Of a stretch of 64,000 bases of DNA, positions 51,439-59,149 are shown piece by piece; within the stretch, counting starts at the first letter, position 1, and every line of letters begins with the position of its first letter. Position numbers and translations under genes: made by a program. The DNA comes from CAXXOK01 sp963675925 (GTDB lineage Bacteria; Bacillota; Clostridia; Christensenellales; Aristaeellaceae), in contig CAXXIB010000003.1 in assembly GCA_963675925.2 (NCBI GenBank), positions 372,001 to 436,000 of the forward strand, read 5' to 3'. A model generated the notes under the pieces. It did not search any database. It was not told the origin of the DNA and saw nothing but the letters and a program-made list of their open reading frames with translations.

Positions 51439-51644
51439 GCGTTTGTTAATAATTGTGCGAACCGTAGCCGATAATCGTATAGTATGCCCATGGAATTGGG
51501 CTGTTTATAGAAAATGGCGAATGAACACGGTATGCCATTAACATTAACATACGGAGTATTCTTGCGCTGCAAAGAACATACGCTTGAAAGGCATTTGCTT
51601 TTTTCGGATGCTGAAGATCCCGCAGCATAAAAGGAGGAAATACT
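51439..51644 (+). promoter_or_regulatory. Long structured leader of the RNase J gene
   Basis: The 306-nt gap 51339-51644 contains no gene I can support. Its 3' two thirds would be transcribed as a roughly 200-nt leader. It holds several short inverted repeats: GCCCA/TGGGC near 51486-51501, AATGGC/GCCATT near 51513-51540, and ATGCTG/CAGCAT at 51608-51628, directly before AAGGAGG. No terminator-like T-tract follows any of them. Confidence 0.4.
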
Positions 51645-53312
51645 ATGACAGACGCTGCGCAGACGAAACTGAAAATCATCCCACTCGGCGGCGTTGACGA
51701 ATTCGGTAAAAATATCACCGTCGTAGAATATGGTGACGATATCATCGTCGTCGATTGCGGCTCTATTTTCCCGGAAGCGGATATGCTGGGTGTGGATCTT
51801 GTCATTCCCGATGTTTCGTATCTGATTAAGAACAGGGAAAAGATTCGCGGCATGTTTATTACACACGGACACGAGGACCACATCGGGGCGACCCCCTATG
51901 TGCTCCGGCAAGTGCCTGTGCCGCTGTATGGTACGAAACTGACCCTGGCGCTCATCGATTTAAAACTCAAGGAGCATCGCCTGCCCGGTGTACAACTGAA
52001 TGTTGTCAAAGCGCCGGATGTTGTACAGGTCGGTTGCTTCTCTGTTCAGTTTGTACACGTCAACCATTCCATCGCCGATGCCGTATCGCTGGCCATTACC
52101 TGCCCGGCGGGTACCGTGGTGTTTTCCGGTGACTTTAAGATTGACTATACGCCCATCAAGAGCGATGTAACCGATCTGGCCACCTTTGCGGAACTGGGAA
52201 GAAAAGGCGTGCTCGCCTTTATGTGCGATTCGACGAACGTTGAACGCAAAGGCTACACCATGAGTGAAACACGCATTTCCCAGACCTTTATTGACCAGTT
52301 CCAACTGGCCAAAGGACGCGTGTTTGTGGCGATGTTTGCCAGCAATGTGCACCGCGTGCAAATGGTTGTGGATTCCGGCTTGCTATTTGGCCGTAAGGTC
52401 TGCTTTGTGGGCCGCAGTATGGTCAACGTTTCCCGCGTGGCGATGTCCATCGGCGAGCTTGTCATCCCATCGGAGAATCTGGTGGACATTGATGATTTGA
52501 ACAATTACGCCGATGAAGAAATTTTAATTATTACTACCGGCAGCCAGGGCGAGGCCATGGCAGGCTTGACTCGTATGGCCTACGGCGAACACCGTAAGCT
52601 GCAGATTAAGCCAACGGACATGGTTATCATTTCCGCCAGCCCCATTCCCGGCAACGAAAAGCCGATTGCACGGGTCATCAACCAGCTCTACCGCTGCGGT
52701 GCCAACGTGATCTACGGCCAGATTGCCGAAGTGCACGTGTCCGGCCACGCGTGCCAGGAAGAGCTGAAGCTATTGCATGTACTGCTCAAACCCAAATACT
52801 TTGTTCCTGTCCACGGTGAATATTCTAAGCTATGGCAGCATGCCGAGCTTGCAGAATCCGTCGGCACGCCCAGTGAAAACATTGTGATCCCGGAGCGCGG
52901 ACAAGTGATTGAGATGAGCGAGGACAGCCTTGCCATTACCGGTATCGTGCCCACCGGCGGCGTACTGGTTGACGGTTTGGGCATCGGCGACGTTGGCAAT
53001 GTTGTTCTGCGCGACCGCAAGCATTTGAGCCAGGATGGCTTGATTATTGTCGTCATGGCTATCAACCGGGATGAAGGCAAACTCGTCAGCGGCCCGGATA
53101 TTGTCAGCCGCGGTTTTGTGTATGTACGCGAAAGCGAAGATATTATTGAAAACGCGCGCGAACTGACACGTTTCATCATCGCCAGCTATTCAAGCCTTGA
53201 CGGCAGCGAGTGGCAGACCATGAAGAACCGCATCAAGGATGAACTGCACCGCTATATCTTTGAAAAGATTAAACGGAATCCGATGATCCTGCCGATCATT
53301 ATGGAAACCTAA
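51645..53312 (+). CDS. rnj: Ribonuclease J
   Basis: Metallo-beta-lactamase/beta-CASP RNase with 5'-3' exonuclease and endonuclease activity, central to mRNA decay in Firmicutes. 555 residues. Metal-binding HGHEDHIGA with His74, His76, Asp78 and His79; DCGSIFPEADM strand; GDFKIDYTPI; beta-CASP motifs; and the C-terminal VHGEYSKL. B. subtilis has J1 and J2; only this copy is in the window. AAGGAGG precedes the ATG, after a long leader. Confidence 0.95.
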   Translation: MTDAAQTKLKIIPLGGVDEFGKNITVVEYGDDIIVVDCGSIFPEADMLGVDLVIPDVSYLIKNREKIRGMFITHGHEDHIGATPYVLRQVPVPLYGTKLTLALIDLKLKEHRLPGVQLNVVKAPDVVQVGCFSVQFVHVNHSIADAVSLAITCPAGTVVFSGDFKIDYTPIKSDVTDLATFAELGRKGVLAFMCDSTNVERKGYTMSETRISQTFIDQFQLAKGRVFVAMFASNVHRVQMVVDSGLLFGRKVCFVGRSMVNVSRVAMSIGELVIPSENLVDIDDLNNYADEEILIITTGSQGEAMAGLTRMAYGEHRKLQIKPTDMVIISASPIPGNEKPIARVINQLYRCGANVIYGQIAEVHVSGHACQEELKLLHVLLKPKYFVPVHGEYSKLWQHAELAESVGTPSENIVIPERGQVIEMSEDSLAITGIVPTGGVLVDGLGIGDVGNVVLRDRKHLSQDGLIIVVMAINRDEGKLVSGPDIVSRGFVYVRESEDIIENARELTRFIIASYSSLDGSEWQTMKNRIKDELHRYIFEKIKRNPMILPIIMET

Positions 53313-53329
53313 GCGATAACACGCTATAT

Positions 53330-53364
53330 AAAAGGGATGAAGCATTGCGCTTCATCCCTTTTTA
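53330..53364. terminator. Bidirectional terminator between RNase J and dapB
   Basis: 14-bp stem AAAAGGGATGAAGC / GCTTCATCCCTTTT with a 5-nt loop and T-tracts on both strands. For the minus strand its 5' arm lies inside the last codons and stop of dapB. Confidence 0.9.
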
Positions 53365-54116
53365 ATGCTGTCTGCTACAGCGTCTTTCAGGCTGTAGAAT
53401 CCCGGTGGTTGGTGAATCAGGTACGCTGCGCCGCGAAGCGCGCCTCTGGCAAACAATGCGCGGTTTTCCGCGCGGTGTGTGAAGATGATTTCTTCCCCGT
53501 CGCCGTAGAATCCCACTTCGTGCTCACCGGATACGGTTCCGCCGCGAACAGCGTGAATGCCGATCTCGTTGGTGTGCCGCTCCCCTATGTTCCCATGCCG
53601 ACCAAATACCGGCGATAACCAATCGCGATCCTCGCGAATCGCATCAGACAGCATCAGCGCAGTACCACTGGGGCTGTCCACCTTGCGGTTGTGGTGCTTT
53701 TCAATGATCTCAATATCAAAATCATCCCCAAGCATATGCGAAGCCATGGCCGCCAGTTGTGCCAGTACATGCACGCCGAAGCTCATATTTGCGCTTTGCA
53801 AGATGGGCAGCGTTTCCGCTGCTTTTTTAATCTGTGTCAGTTGCTGCTTTGTATACCCGGTCACGCAAAGAACCAGCGGCGTGCCGGACTTTTGTCCAAA
53901 GTCAAGCAATGCGTCCAGGTTATCCGCAACGGAAAAATCAATCAACACATCTGCTTTGTCCGGAATCTGCTGGTAAGTACGGACCAACGGGAAATCGCCC
54001 GTCTGTACTTGCAGCGTAGCGTCCACACCGCAGACAATATCGATCGCCGAGGCTTTGGCAGCCTGGGTCAGTTCTTTACCCATACGGCCAAGCGCACCAC
54101 TAATGATAATCTTCAT
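53352..54116 (-). CDS. dapB: 4-hydroxy-tetrahydrodipicolinate reductase
   Basis: NAD(P)H-dependent second step of the lysine/diaminopimelate branch. ATG at 54116 with GAGG at 8 nt, giving 254 residues (an upstream open extension would run into dapA). Cofactor loop IISGALGRMGKEL, and the substrate motif EIIEKHHNRKVDSPSGTAL with catalytic His and Lys. 11 nt after dapA, last gene of the asd-dapA-dapB group. DAP is needed both for lysine and for peptidoglycan. Confidence 0.96.
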   Translation of the reverse strand: MKIIISGALGRMGKELTQAAKASAIDIVCGVDATLQVQTGDFPLVRTYQQIPDKADVLIDFSVADNLDALLDFGQKSGTPLVLCVTGYTKQQLTQIKKAAETLPILQSANMSFGVHVLAQLAAMASHMLGDDFDIEIIEKHHNRKVDSPSGTALMLSDAIREDRDWLSPVFGRHGNIGERHTNEIGIHAVRGGTVSGEHEVGFYGDGEEIIFTHRAENRALFARGALRGAAYLIHQPPGFYSLKDAVADSIKKG

Positions 54117-54127
54117 AGCGTATTCCT

Positions 54128-55012
54128 CTATATCAGGCCTAGACCGATGAGCGCATCCATCAGGATTTCGCGGTTTGGACTGCTGATTTCGTAAAGCGGC
54201 AGGCGCAACTCTCCGCTGCACAAACCTAGAATTTCCATTGCTGCTTTGCACGGAATGGGATTGACCTCGTTAAACAGCGCACGGTTGATGGGCATCAGTT
54301 CCATTTCCAGCGCCAGCGCTTTTTCCGTGTCGCCCTGCAGGTATGCATGAACCATCGCATACAGCTTGTCCGGGATAAAGTTTGCTGCAACGGACACCGT
54401 ACCCTGTCCACCCATGGACAGCAGAGCGTAGTTCATGTCGTCGTTGCCGGAGTACATGGAAACTTGCGTGCCTTTGACGGCGGCAAACTTCTCCATAATG
54501 GTTGGATAGTCGTAGCTGGATTCCTTGACACCGACAAACTTCTCACACTGCGCCAGCTGATGCAGCAAATCCGGCTGTATGTCAATCCCGGTACGGGTGG
54601 GAACGTTGTATATGACGATTGGAAGCTCGGTGCTCTCCGCAATGGTCATATAGTGCCGGTACAACCCCTCGCGGTTTGATTTATTATAGTACGGCGTTAC
54701 CACAAGCTGGGCCGCACAGCCCAGCCCCTCGTAACGCTTCGCCGTTTCAATTACATGGCGTGTATCGTTGCTGCCTGTTCCTGCGATGATCTGCAAGCGG
54801 CCATCGGCCACTTCACAGCAGGTGCGGACAACCAGTTCGCATTCGTCTGCCGTCATGGTGGCCGGTTCGCCGGTTGTGCCGCAGGCGATAATCGCGGCCG
54901 TTCCTGCTTTGACTTGCATTTCAACCAAACGCTTAACCGCGTCAATATCTACCTTGCCCTGTCGAAACGGTGTTACCAGTGCAACACCGCTGCCTTCAAA
55001 TATTGCAGCCAT
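54128..55012 (-). CDS. dapA: 4-hydroxy-tetrahydrodipicolinate synthase
   Basis: Condenses pyruvate with aspartate semialdehyde, the committed step to DAP and lysine. ATG at 55012 with AGGGAG at about 8 nt, giving 294 residues; the frame continues upstream into asd. Class I aldolase: GTTGEPATM, Tyr135 (IVIYNVPTRTG) and Schiff-base Lys163 (FVGVKESS). 13 nt after the asd stop. Substrate is supplied by the adjacent asd. Confidence 0.96.
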   Translation of the reverse strand: MAAIFEGSGVALVTPFRQGKVDIDAVKRLVEMQVKAGTAAIIACGTTGEPATMTADECELVVRTCCEVADGRLQIIAGTGSNDTRHVIETAKRYEGLGCAAQLVVTPYYNKSNREGLYRHYMTIAESTELPIVIYNVPTRTGIDIQPDLLHQLAQCEKFVGVKESSYDYPTIMEKFAAVKGTQVSMYSGNDDMNYALLSMGGQGTVSVAANFIPDKLYAMVHAYLQGDTEKALALEMELMPINRALFNEVNPIPCKAAMEILGLCSGELRLPLYEISSPNREILMDALIGLGLI

Positions 55013-55025
55013 TGTTTCGCTCCCT

Positions 55026-56093
55026 CTAGATATAGCCAAGCTTGTGCAGGTATTCAGCGCTGAGTACGCCGCCACCAGCTGCGCCGCGCACGGTGTTATG
55101 GCTTAGGCAAACAAACTTGTAATCCATAACAGCATCCTCGCGCAGCCTGCCGATGGTGATACCCATACCGTTTTCAAAATCACGGTCCAGGCGGGTTTGC
55201 GGTCGGTCCGGTTCGGACATATACTTTAAAAACTGAGCGGGACTGGACGGTAAGTCCATACCGGCGGTAGCCGGTACAGCCGTCTTCCAGCATTCCAGAA
55301 TCTGTTCTACGGTCGGTTTATGTTTAAATTTCACGCTGACGGCGGCCAGGTGTCCATCCGAGCAGGGAACACGCAGGCACTGCGCACTGATGACCGGTAA
55401 ACTGGCGCTTACAATATGCCCATCTTTGACCGTGCCGAATATCTTCATCGGTTCAACTTCGCTCTTTTCATCCTCACCGGGAATCAGCGGATTGATATTA
55501 TCAATCATTTCCGGCCAGGTTTCAAAGGTTTTTCCCGCACCGCTGATCGCCTGATACGTGCAGACATTCATCGCAAGCGGCTCAAACTGCATAAGCGGCC
55601 AGAGTGCCGGAACATAACTTTGGATGCTGCAATTGGGTTTCACAGCGATAAATCCGTGTTTGGTTCCCAGCCGTTTTCGCTGGGCTTCTATCGCCTGGGC
55701 ATGATTGCCGTTTACTTCGGGAATCAGCATCGGCACATCATCTAAACCACGGCAGGCGCTGTTGTTGCTGATGACAGGGATTTCCGCCATGGCATACGCA
55801 TCCTCCAGCGCACGGGTTTCGGGTTTAGAGAGTGCGATGGCACAAAATACAAAGTCAACCTTCTGTTGTATCGCTTGGATATCCGCTGCATCCATCACCG
55901 TCATGTCTCCGATGGCCTGCGGAATGGGCGTCGAAAATGCCCAGCGGCCTTCCATCACATCACGATACGTTTTGCCTGCGCTGCGCTTGCTGGCAGCCAG
56001 ACAGGTAACCTGAAACCAGGGGTGATCCTTCAGCAACAGCACAAACCGCTGCCCTACCATACCGGTCGCCCCAATAATTCCTACACGAACCAT
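55026..56093 (-). CDS. asd: Aspartate-semialdehyde dehydrogenase, archaeal/eukaryal-type subfamily
   Basis: Reduces aspartyl-4-phosphate to aspartate semialdehyde (NADPH). 355 residues. GATGMVG cofactor loop at 8-14, nucleophile Cys155 in AVKPNCSIQSYVPAL, and the catalytic His region VPCSDGHLAAVSV. The sequence style (SNNSACRGLDDVPMLIPEVN, SEVEPMKIFG) fits the archaeal/fungal-like Asd subfamily, also found in some anaerobic bacteria, better than the E. coli or classic Gram-positive form. Own promoter at 56127-56155, though read-through from gatB is possible. Confidence 0.92.
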   Translation of the reverse strand: MVRVGIIGATGMVGQRFVLLLKDHPWFQVTCLAASKRSAGKTYRDVMEGRWAFSTPIPQAIGDMTVMDAADIQAIQQKVDFVFCAIALSKPETRALEDAYAMAEIPVISNNSACRGLDDVPMLIPEVNGNHAQAIEAQRKRLGTKHGFIAVKPNCSIQSYVPALWPLMQFEPLAMNVCTYQAISGAGKTFETWPEMIDNINPLIPGEDEKSEVEPMKIFGTVKDGHIVSASLPVISAQCLRVPCSDGHLAAVSVKFKHKPTVEQILECWKTAVPATAGMDLPSSPAQFLKYMSEPDRPQTRLDRDFENGMGITIGRLREDAVMDYKFVCLSHNTVRGAAGGGVLSAEYLHKLGYI

Positions 56094-56126
56094 AGCGTTC
56101 CCCTACTTTCGCCTGATTGTTCCACG

Positions 56127-56155
56127 AGTTTAGCATGCCCTGCCTACGTTGTCAA
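56127..56155 (-). promoter_or_regulatory. Internal promoter for asd-dapA-dapB
   Basis: Minus strand: perfect TTGACA (56150-56155), exact 17-nt spacer, TAAACT (56127-56132) preceded by TGC (extended -10). Lies in the 76-nt gap after gatB; no terminator is visible there. Confidence 0.7.
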
Positions 56156-56169
56156 TTACGCTCAAGGCA

Positions 56170-57630
56170 CTACAGCGCCTCCAGCGCGGTATGTAAAAGC
56201 GTCGATAAACGCTCCGGATCGGCCTTGCCTTTCGTCGCTGCCATGGCCTTACCCATGAGGGCGCGTTCCACCGTGACTTTGCCCTTTTTGTAGCTTTCAA
56301 CCATGGCCGTGTTTTGCGACAGCACTGCGTTAACAGCCTCCATCAGCACGGCATCATCCGATACGGCAAACAGTGAATTGGCTTCTGCGTAAGCCTCGGG
56401 ATCGCAGTCCGATACAAACATCTCGGCCAGTATCTTCTTCCCGGTTGAGCTGTTGACGCGGCTGTCCACCAGCAGATCGCTTAGCTTTGCCAGATTGATA
56501 GGCGAAATCGGCAGCGATTCGATGCCTTCTACCGCAGCTTGCCCGCTTTTCTCAGCCTCGGCTGCTTTGGCAGACAGAATGGCAAAGACCTCACCTTGCA
56601 GCAAGTTAGCAACGCTAATGGCCGACTTGGCCGCAGCGGCTGCAAGTTCAAAGTAATCCGCCAGCCAGCGCTCGCTGGTCAGCTGTTCCGCCGCATAGGC
56701 AGAAAGACCGTAGTTTGCCATATACGCGTCCCTACGCGCATCAGGCAGAGCCGGGATTTCCGCTTTGATCTGTTCCATCTGTGCATCGGTCAGCCGAACC
56801 TCCGGCAGATCAGGGTCCGGAAAATAACGGTAATCGGCTGAATTCTCCTTGCGACGCATGCTGGAGGTTTTCCCCGTTTTCTGATCATAGCGCCTGGTTT
56901 CCTGAACGATCTCCTCGTCATTTTCCACGGCCGCCACCTGCCGGTCAAACTCGGCTTTTATAGCACGCTCTACGCTCTGGAAAGAGTTCAGGTTCTTCAT
57001 CTCGGTACGAACGCCGAAAGGTTCTCCCGGCTGGCGAATAGAAAGGTTCACATCGCAGCGCAGGCTGCCTTCGTTCATCCGGCAGTCACTGACCCCAATA
57101 TAGGTAAGTATCGCGCGAATTTTGCGCAGATAGGCTACCGCTTCTTCAGCAGAGCGCATATCCGGCTCGGATACGATTTCAATCAGCGGAATCCCGCAGC
57201 GGTTCATATCCAGCAGTGTGCCGTTCTCCTCATCATGGAGCAGCTTCCCGGCGTCCTCCTCAATATGAATGCGCGTGATGCCGATTTTCTTCTCTCCCTT
57301 TGATGTTTGCACCGTCAGCCACCCGTTTTCACAAATCGGCTGATAAAACTGGCTGATTTGATAGGCCTTTGGCAGATCGGGATAAAAGTAGTTTTTCCGG
57401 TCAAACCGGCTGCGGTGATGTACATTGCAGTTAAGCGCAAATCCGGCTTTGGCTGCATAATGCAGCACCTGTTCGTTAAACACAGGCAAAGCACCGGGCA
57501 ATCCCATACACACCGGGCATACGTTGGTATTCGGTTCGGCACCAAACTCCGCTCTACACGTACAGAACACCTTGCTTTCGGTTTGCAGTTCCACATGGGC
57601 TTCCAGTCCAATGACCATTTCCCAGCTCAT
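56170..57630 (-). CDS. gatB: Asp-tRNA(Asn)/Glu-tRNA(Gln) amidotransferase subunit B
   Basis: tRNA-binding and kinase subunit that phosphorylates the misacylated Asp or Glu before amidation. 486 residues. Start MSWEMVIGLEAHVELQTESK; zinc-site cysteines in FCTCRAEFGAEPNTNVCPVC; kinase-cradle blocks RFDRKNYFYPDLPKAYQISQ and IHIEEDAGKL; C-terminal helical and YqeY-like tail domain. Its start overlaps the gatA stop by ATGA. Confidence 0.97.
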   Translation of the reverse strand: MSWEMVIGLEAHVELQTESKVFCTCRAEFGAEPNTNVCPVCMGLPGALPVFNEQVLHYAAKAGFALNCNVHHRSRFDRKNYFYPDLPKAYQISQFYQPICENGWLTVQTSKGEKKIGITRIHIEEDAGKLLHDEENGTLLDMNRCGIPLIEIVSEPDMRSAEEAVAYLRKIRAILTYIGVSDCRMNEGSLRCDVNLSIRQPGEPFGVRTEMKNLNSFQSVERAIKAEFDRQVAAVENDEEIVQETRRYDQKTGKTSSMRRKENSADYRYFPDPDLPEVRLTDAQMEQIKAEIPALPDARRDAYMANYGLSAYAAEQLTSERWLADYFELAAAAAKSAISVANLLQGEVFAILSAKAAEAEKSGQAAVEGIESLPISPINLAKLSDLLVDSRVNSSTGKKILAEMFVSDCDPEAYAEANSLFAVSDDAVLMEAVNAVLSQNTAMVESYKKGKVTVERALMGKAMAATKGKADPERLSTLLHTALEAL

Positions 57631-59135
57631 TGCTCGCTGCCCCCTTTGTGTTGTTCGTAGGGCCGTAATCCGGCGTTGGGTTTGCAGTGTTTTTCATAGG
57701 TGTCGGCAATGGAAAGCAGCGTTTGCAGGCTATCCTTGGCACCCAGCAAGCTCATGCCGACCGGCAGCGTATCTCCATCATCAATCGCAGTCCCGCAAGG
57801 TACGCTTAGCGCTGGCATGCCGGTCAGGTTGGCCGTCACGGTGTACAGATCCCCCATGTACATTTCCATGGGATCATCGGTTTTCGCACCAATGCGGAAC
57901 GCAACGGTGGGTGCAACGGGCGTAAGCACCGCGTCGCAGTGTTGCAGTACTTCCGTATACTCATGCCGCAGCAAATCACGTGCCTGCTGTGCTTTGAGAT
58001 AATACTGATCCTGATACCCGCTGGATAGCGCAAAGGTTCCCAGCATGATACGGCGCTTTACTTCCAGTCCAAAGCCCTCTTCGCGGCTTTTGCGATACAG
58101 TTCGTCCAGCGACTCATAATGCGATGTGCGGTAGCCATAGCGAATGCCGTCAAAGCGCGCTAAATTGCTGGATGCTTCCGCGCTGGAAAGCACATAATAC
58201 GCCGACAGCGCATAGCGGATGGACGGAATGCTGACAGTGGTGATCGTTGCCCCTAAATCTTTTAGTTGCTGGACGGCCGTTTGAATGGCATCGTTCACCG
58301 CCGGTGATAATCCTTCACCGAAGCACTCCTCCGGCATTCCGATGGTTGTCCCGGTCAGTGAATCGCTGGGCATCAACGAGAAATCAAGCGGGATGGTTTG
58401 ATCGCTGGTGGCATCGTGCGTATCGTATCCGGCGATGATCTCCATCATCAGCGCGGCATCCTCAGCAGTCTTCGTGATCGGCCCGATTTGGTCCAGCGAG
58501 CTGCCAAACGCCACCAGCCCATATCGACTCACGGTGCCATAGGCGGGTTTTACCCCGGCTACGCCGCAAAACGATGCAGGCTGCCGTATGCTGCCGCCCG
58601 TATCGCTGCCAAGCGCAACCGGCACCATGCCAGCCGCTACCGCAGCCGCCACACCACCGGACGAACCGCCCGGGACGCGCTGGAGCGCCCAGGGGTTACG
58701 GCATACACCAAACGCACTGTTTTCGTTGGATGAACCCATCGCATATTCGTCCATGTTCAACTTACCGAGAATCGGCATGCCGGCCGCTTTAATTTTTTCT
58801 GTCACGGTTGCATCATACGGCGATACAAAGTCCTTCAGCATTTGAGACGCACAGGTGGAAACCTTGTCCTTGACTAAAATGTTGTCCTTTAAGGCAACGG
58901 GAATGCCATCAAGCTTTGATAACAATTTCCCTTCCGTGCGCCGCTGATCACTTCGCTTAGCTTCCGCTAAGGCAGACTGCGTATACACCGCTAAAAACGC
59001 GTGAATGTCGCCATCTTGCTCTGTAATGCGGTCCAGGCAGGCTTGAGTAATCGCGGTGGAAGTCAGGTCACCGCTTTCCAACGCGTCTACAAGCGCTTTC
59101 ACCGTCATTTGGCATATCTTCTGTGCTTGTTTCAT
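57627..59135 (-). CDS. gatA: Asp-tRNA(Asn)/Glu-tRNA(Gln) amidotransferase subunit A
   Basis: Amidase-signature glutaminase that releases ammonia from glutamine and channels it to GatB. 502 residues. Ser-cisSer-Lys triad: Lys83 (VALKDNI), Ser158 (PGGSSGG) and Ser182 (GSDTGGSIRQPAS), matching the S. aureus enzyme with an offset of about 4. AGGAGGT lies 9 nt before the ATG, 14 nt after the aspS-gatC fusion. With GatB and the fused GatC it forms the transamidase. Confidence 0.97.
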   Translation of the reverse strand: MKQAQKICQMTVKALVDALESGDLTSTAITQACLDRITEQDGDIHAFLAVYTQSALAEAKRSDQRRTEGKLLSKLDGIPVALKDNILVKDKVSTCASQMLKDFVSPYDATVTEKIKAAGMPILGKLNMDEYAMGSSNENSAFGVCRNPWALQRVPGGSSGGVAAAVAAGMVPVALGSDTGGSIRQPASFCGVAGVKPAYGTVSRYGLVAFGSSLDQIGPITKTAEDAALMMEIIAGYDTHDATSDQTIPLDFSLMPSDSLTGTTIGMPEECFGEGLSPAVNDAIQTAVQQLKDLGATITTVSIPSIRYALSAYYVLSSAEASSNLARFDGIRYGYRTSHYESLDELYRKSREEGFGLEVKRRIMLGTFALSSGYQDQYYLKAQQARDLLRHEYTEVLQHCDAVLTPVAPTVAFRIGAKTDDPMEMYMGDLYTVTANLTGMPALSVPCGTAIDDGDTLPVGMSLLGAKDSLQTLLSIADTYEKHCKPNAGLRPYEQHKGGSEQ

Positions 59136-59149
59136 CTGCTTTCCACCTC

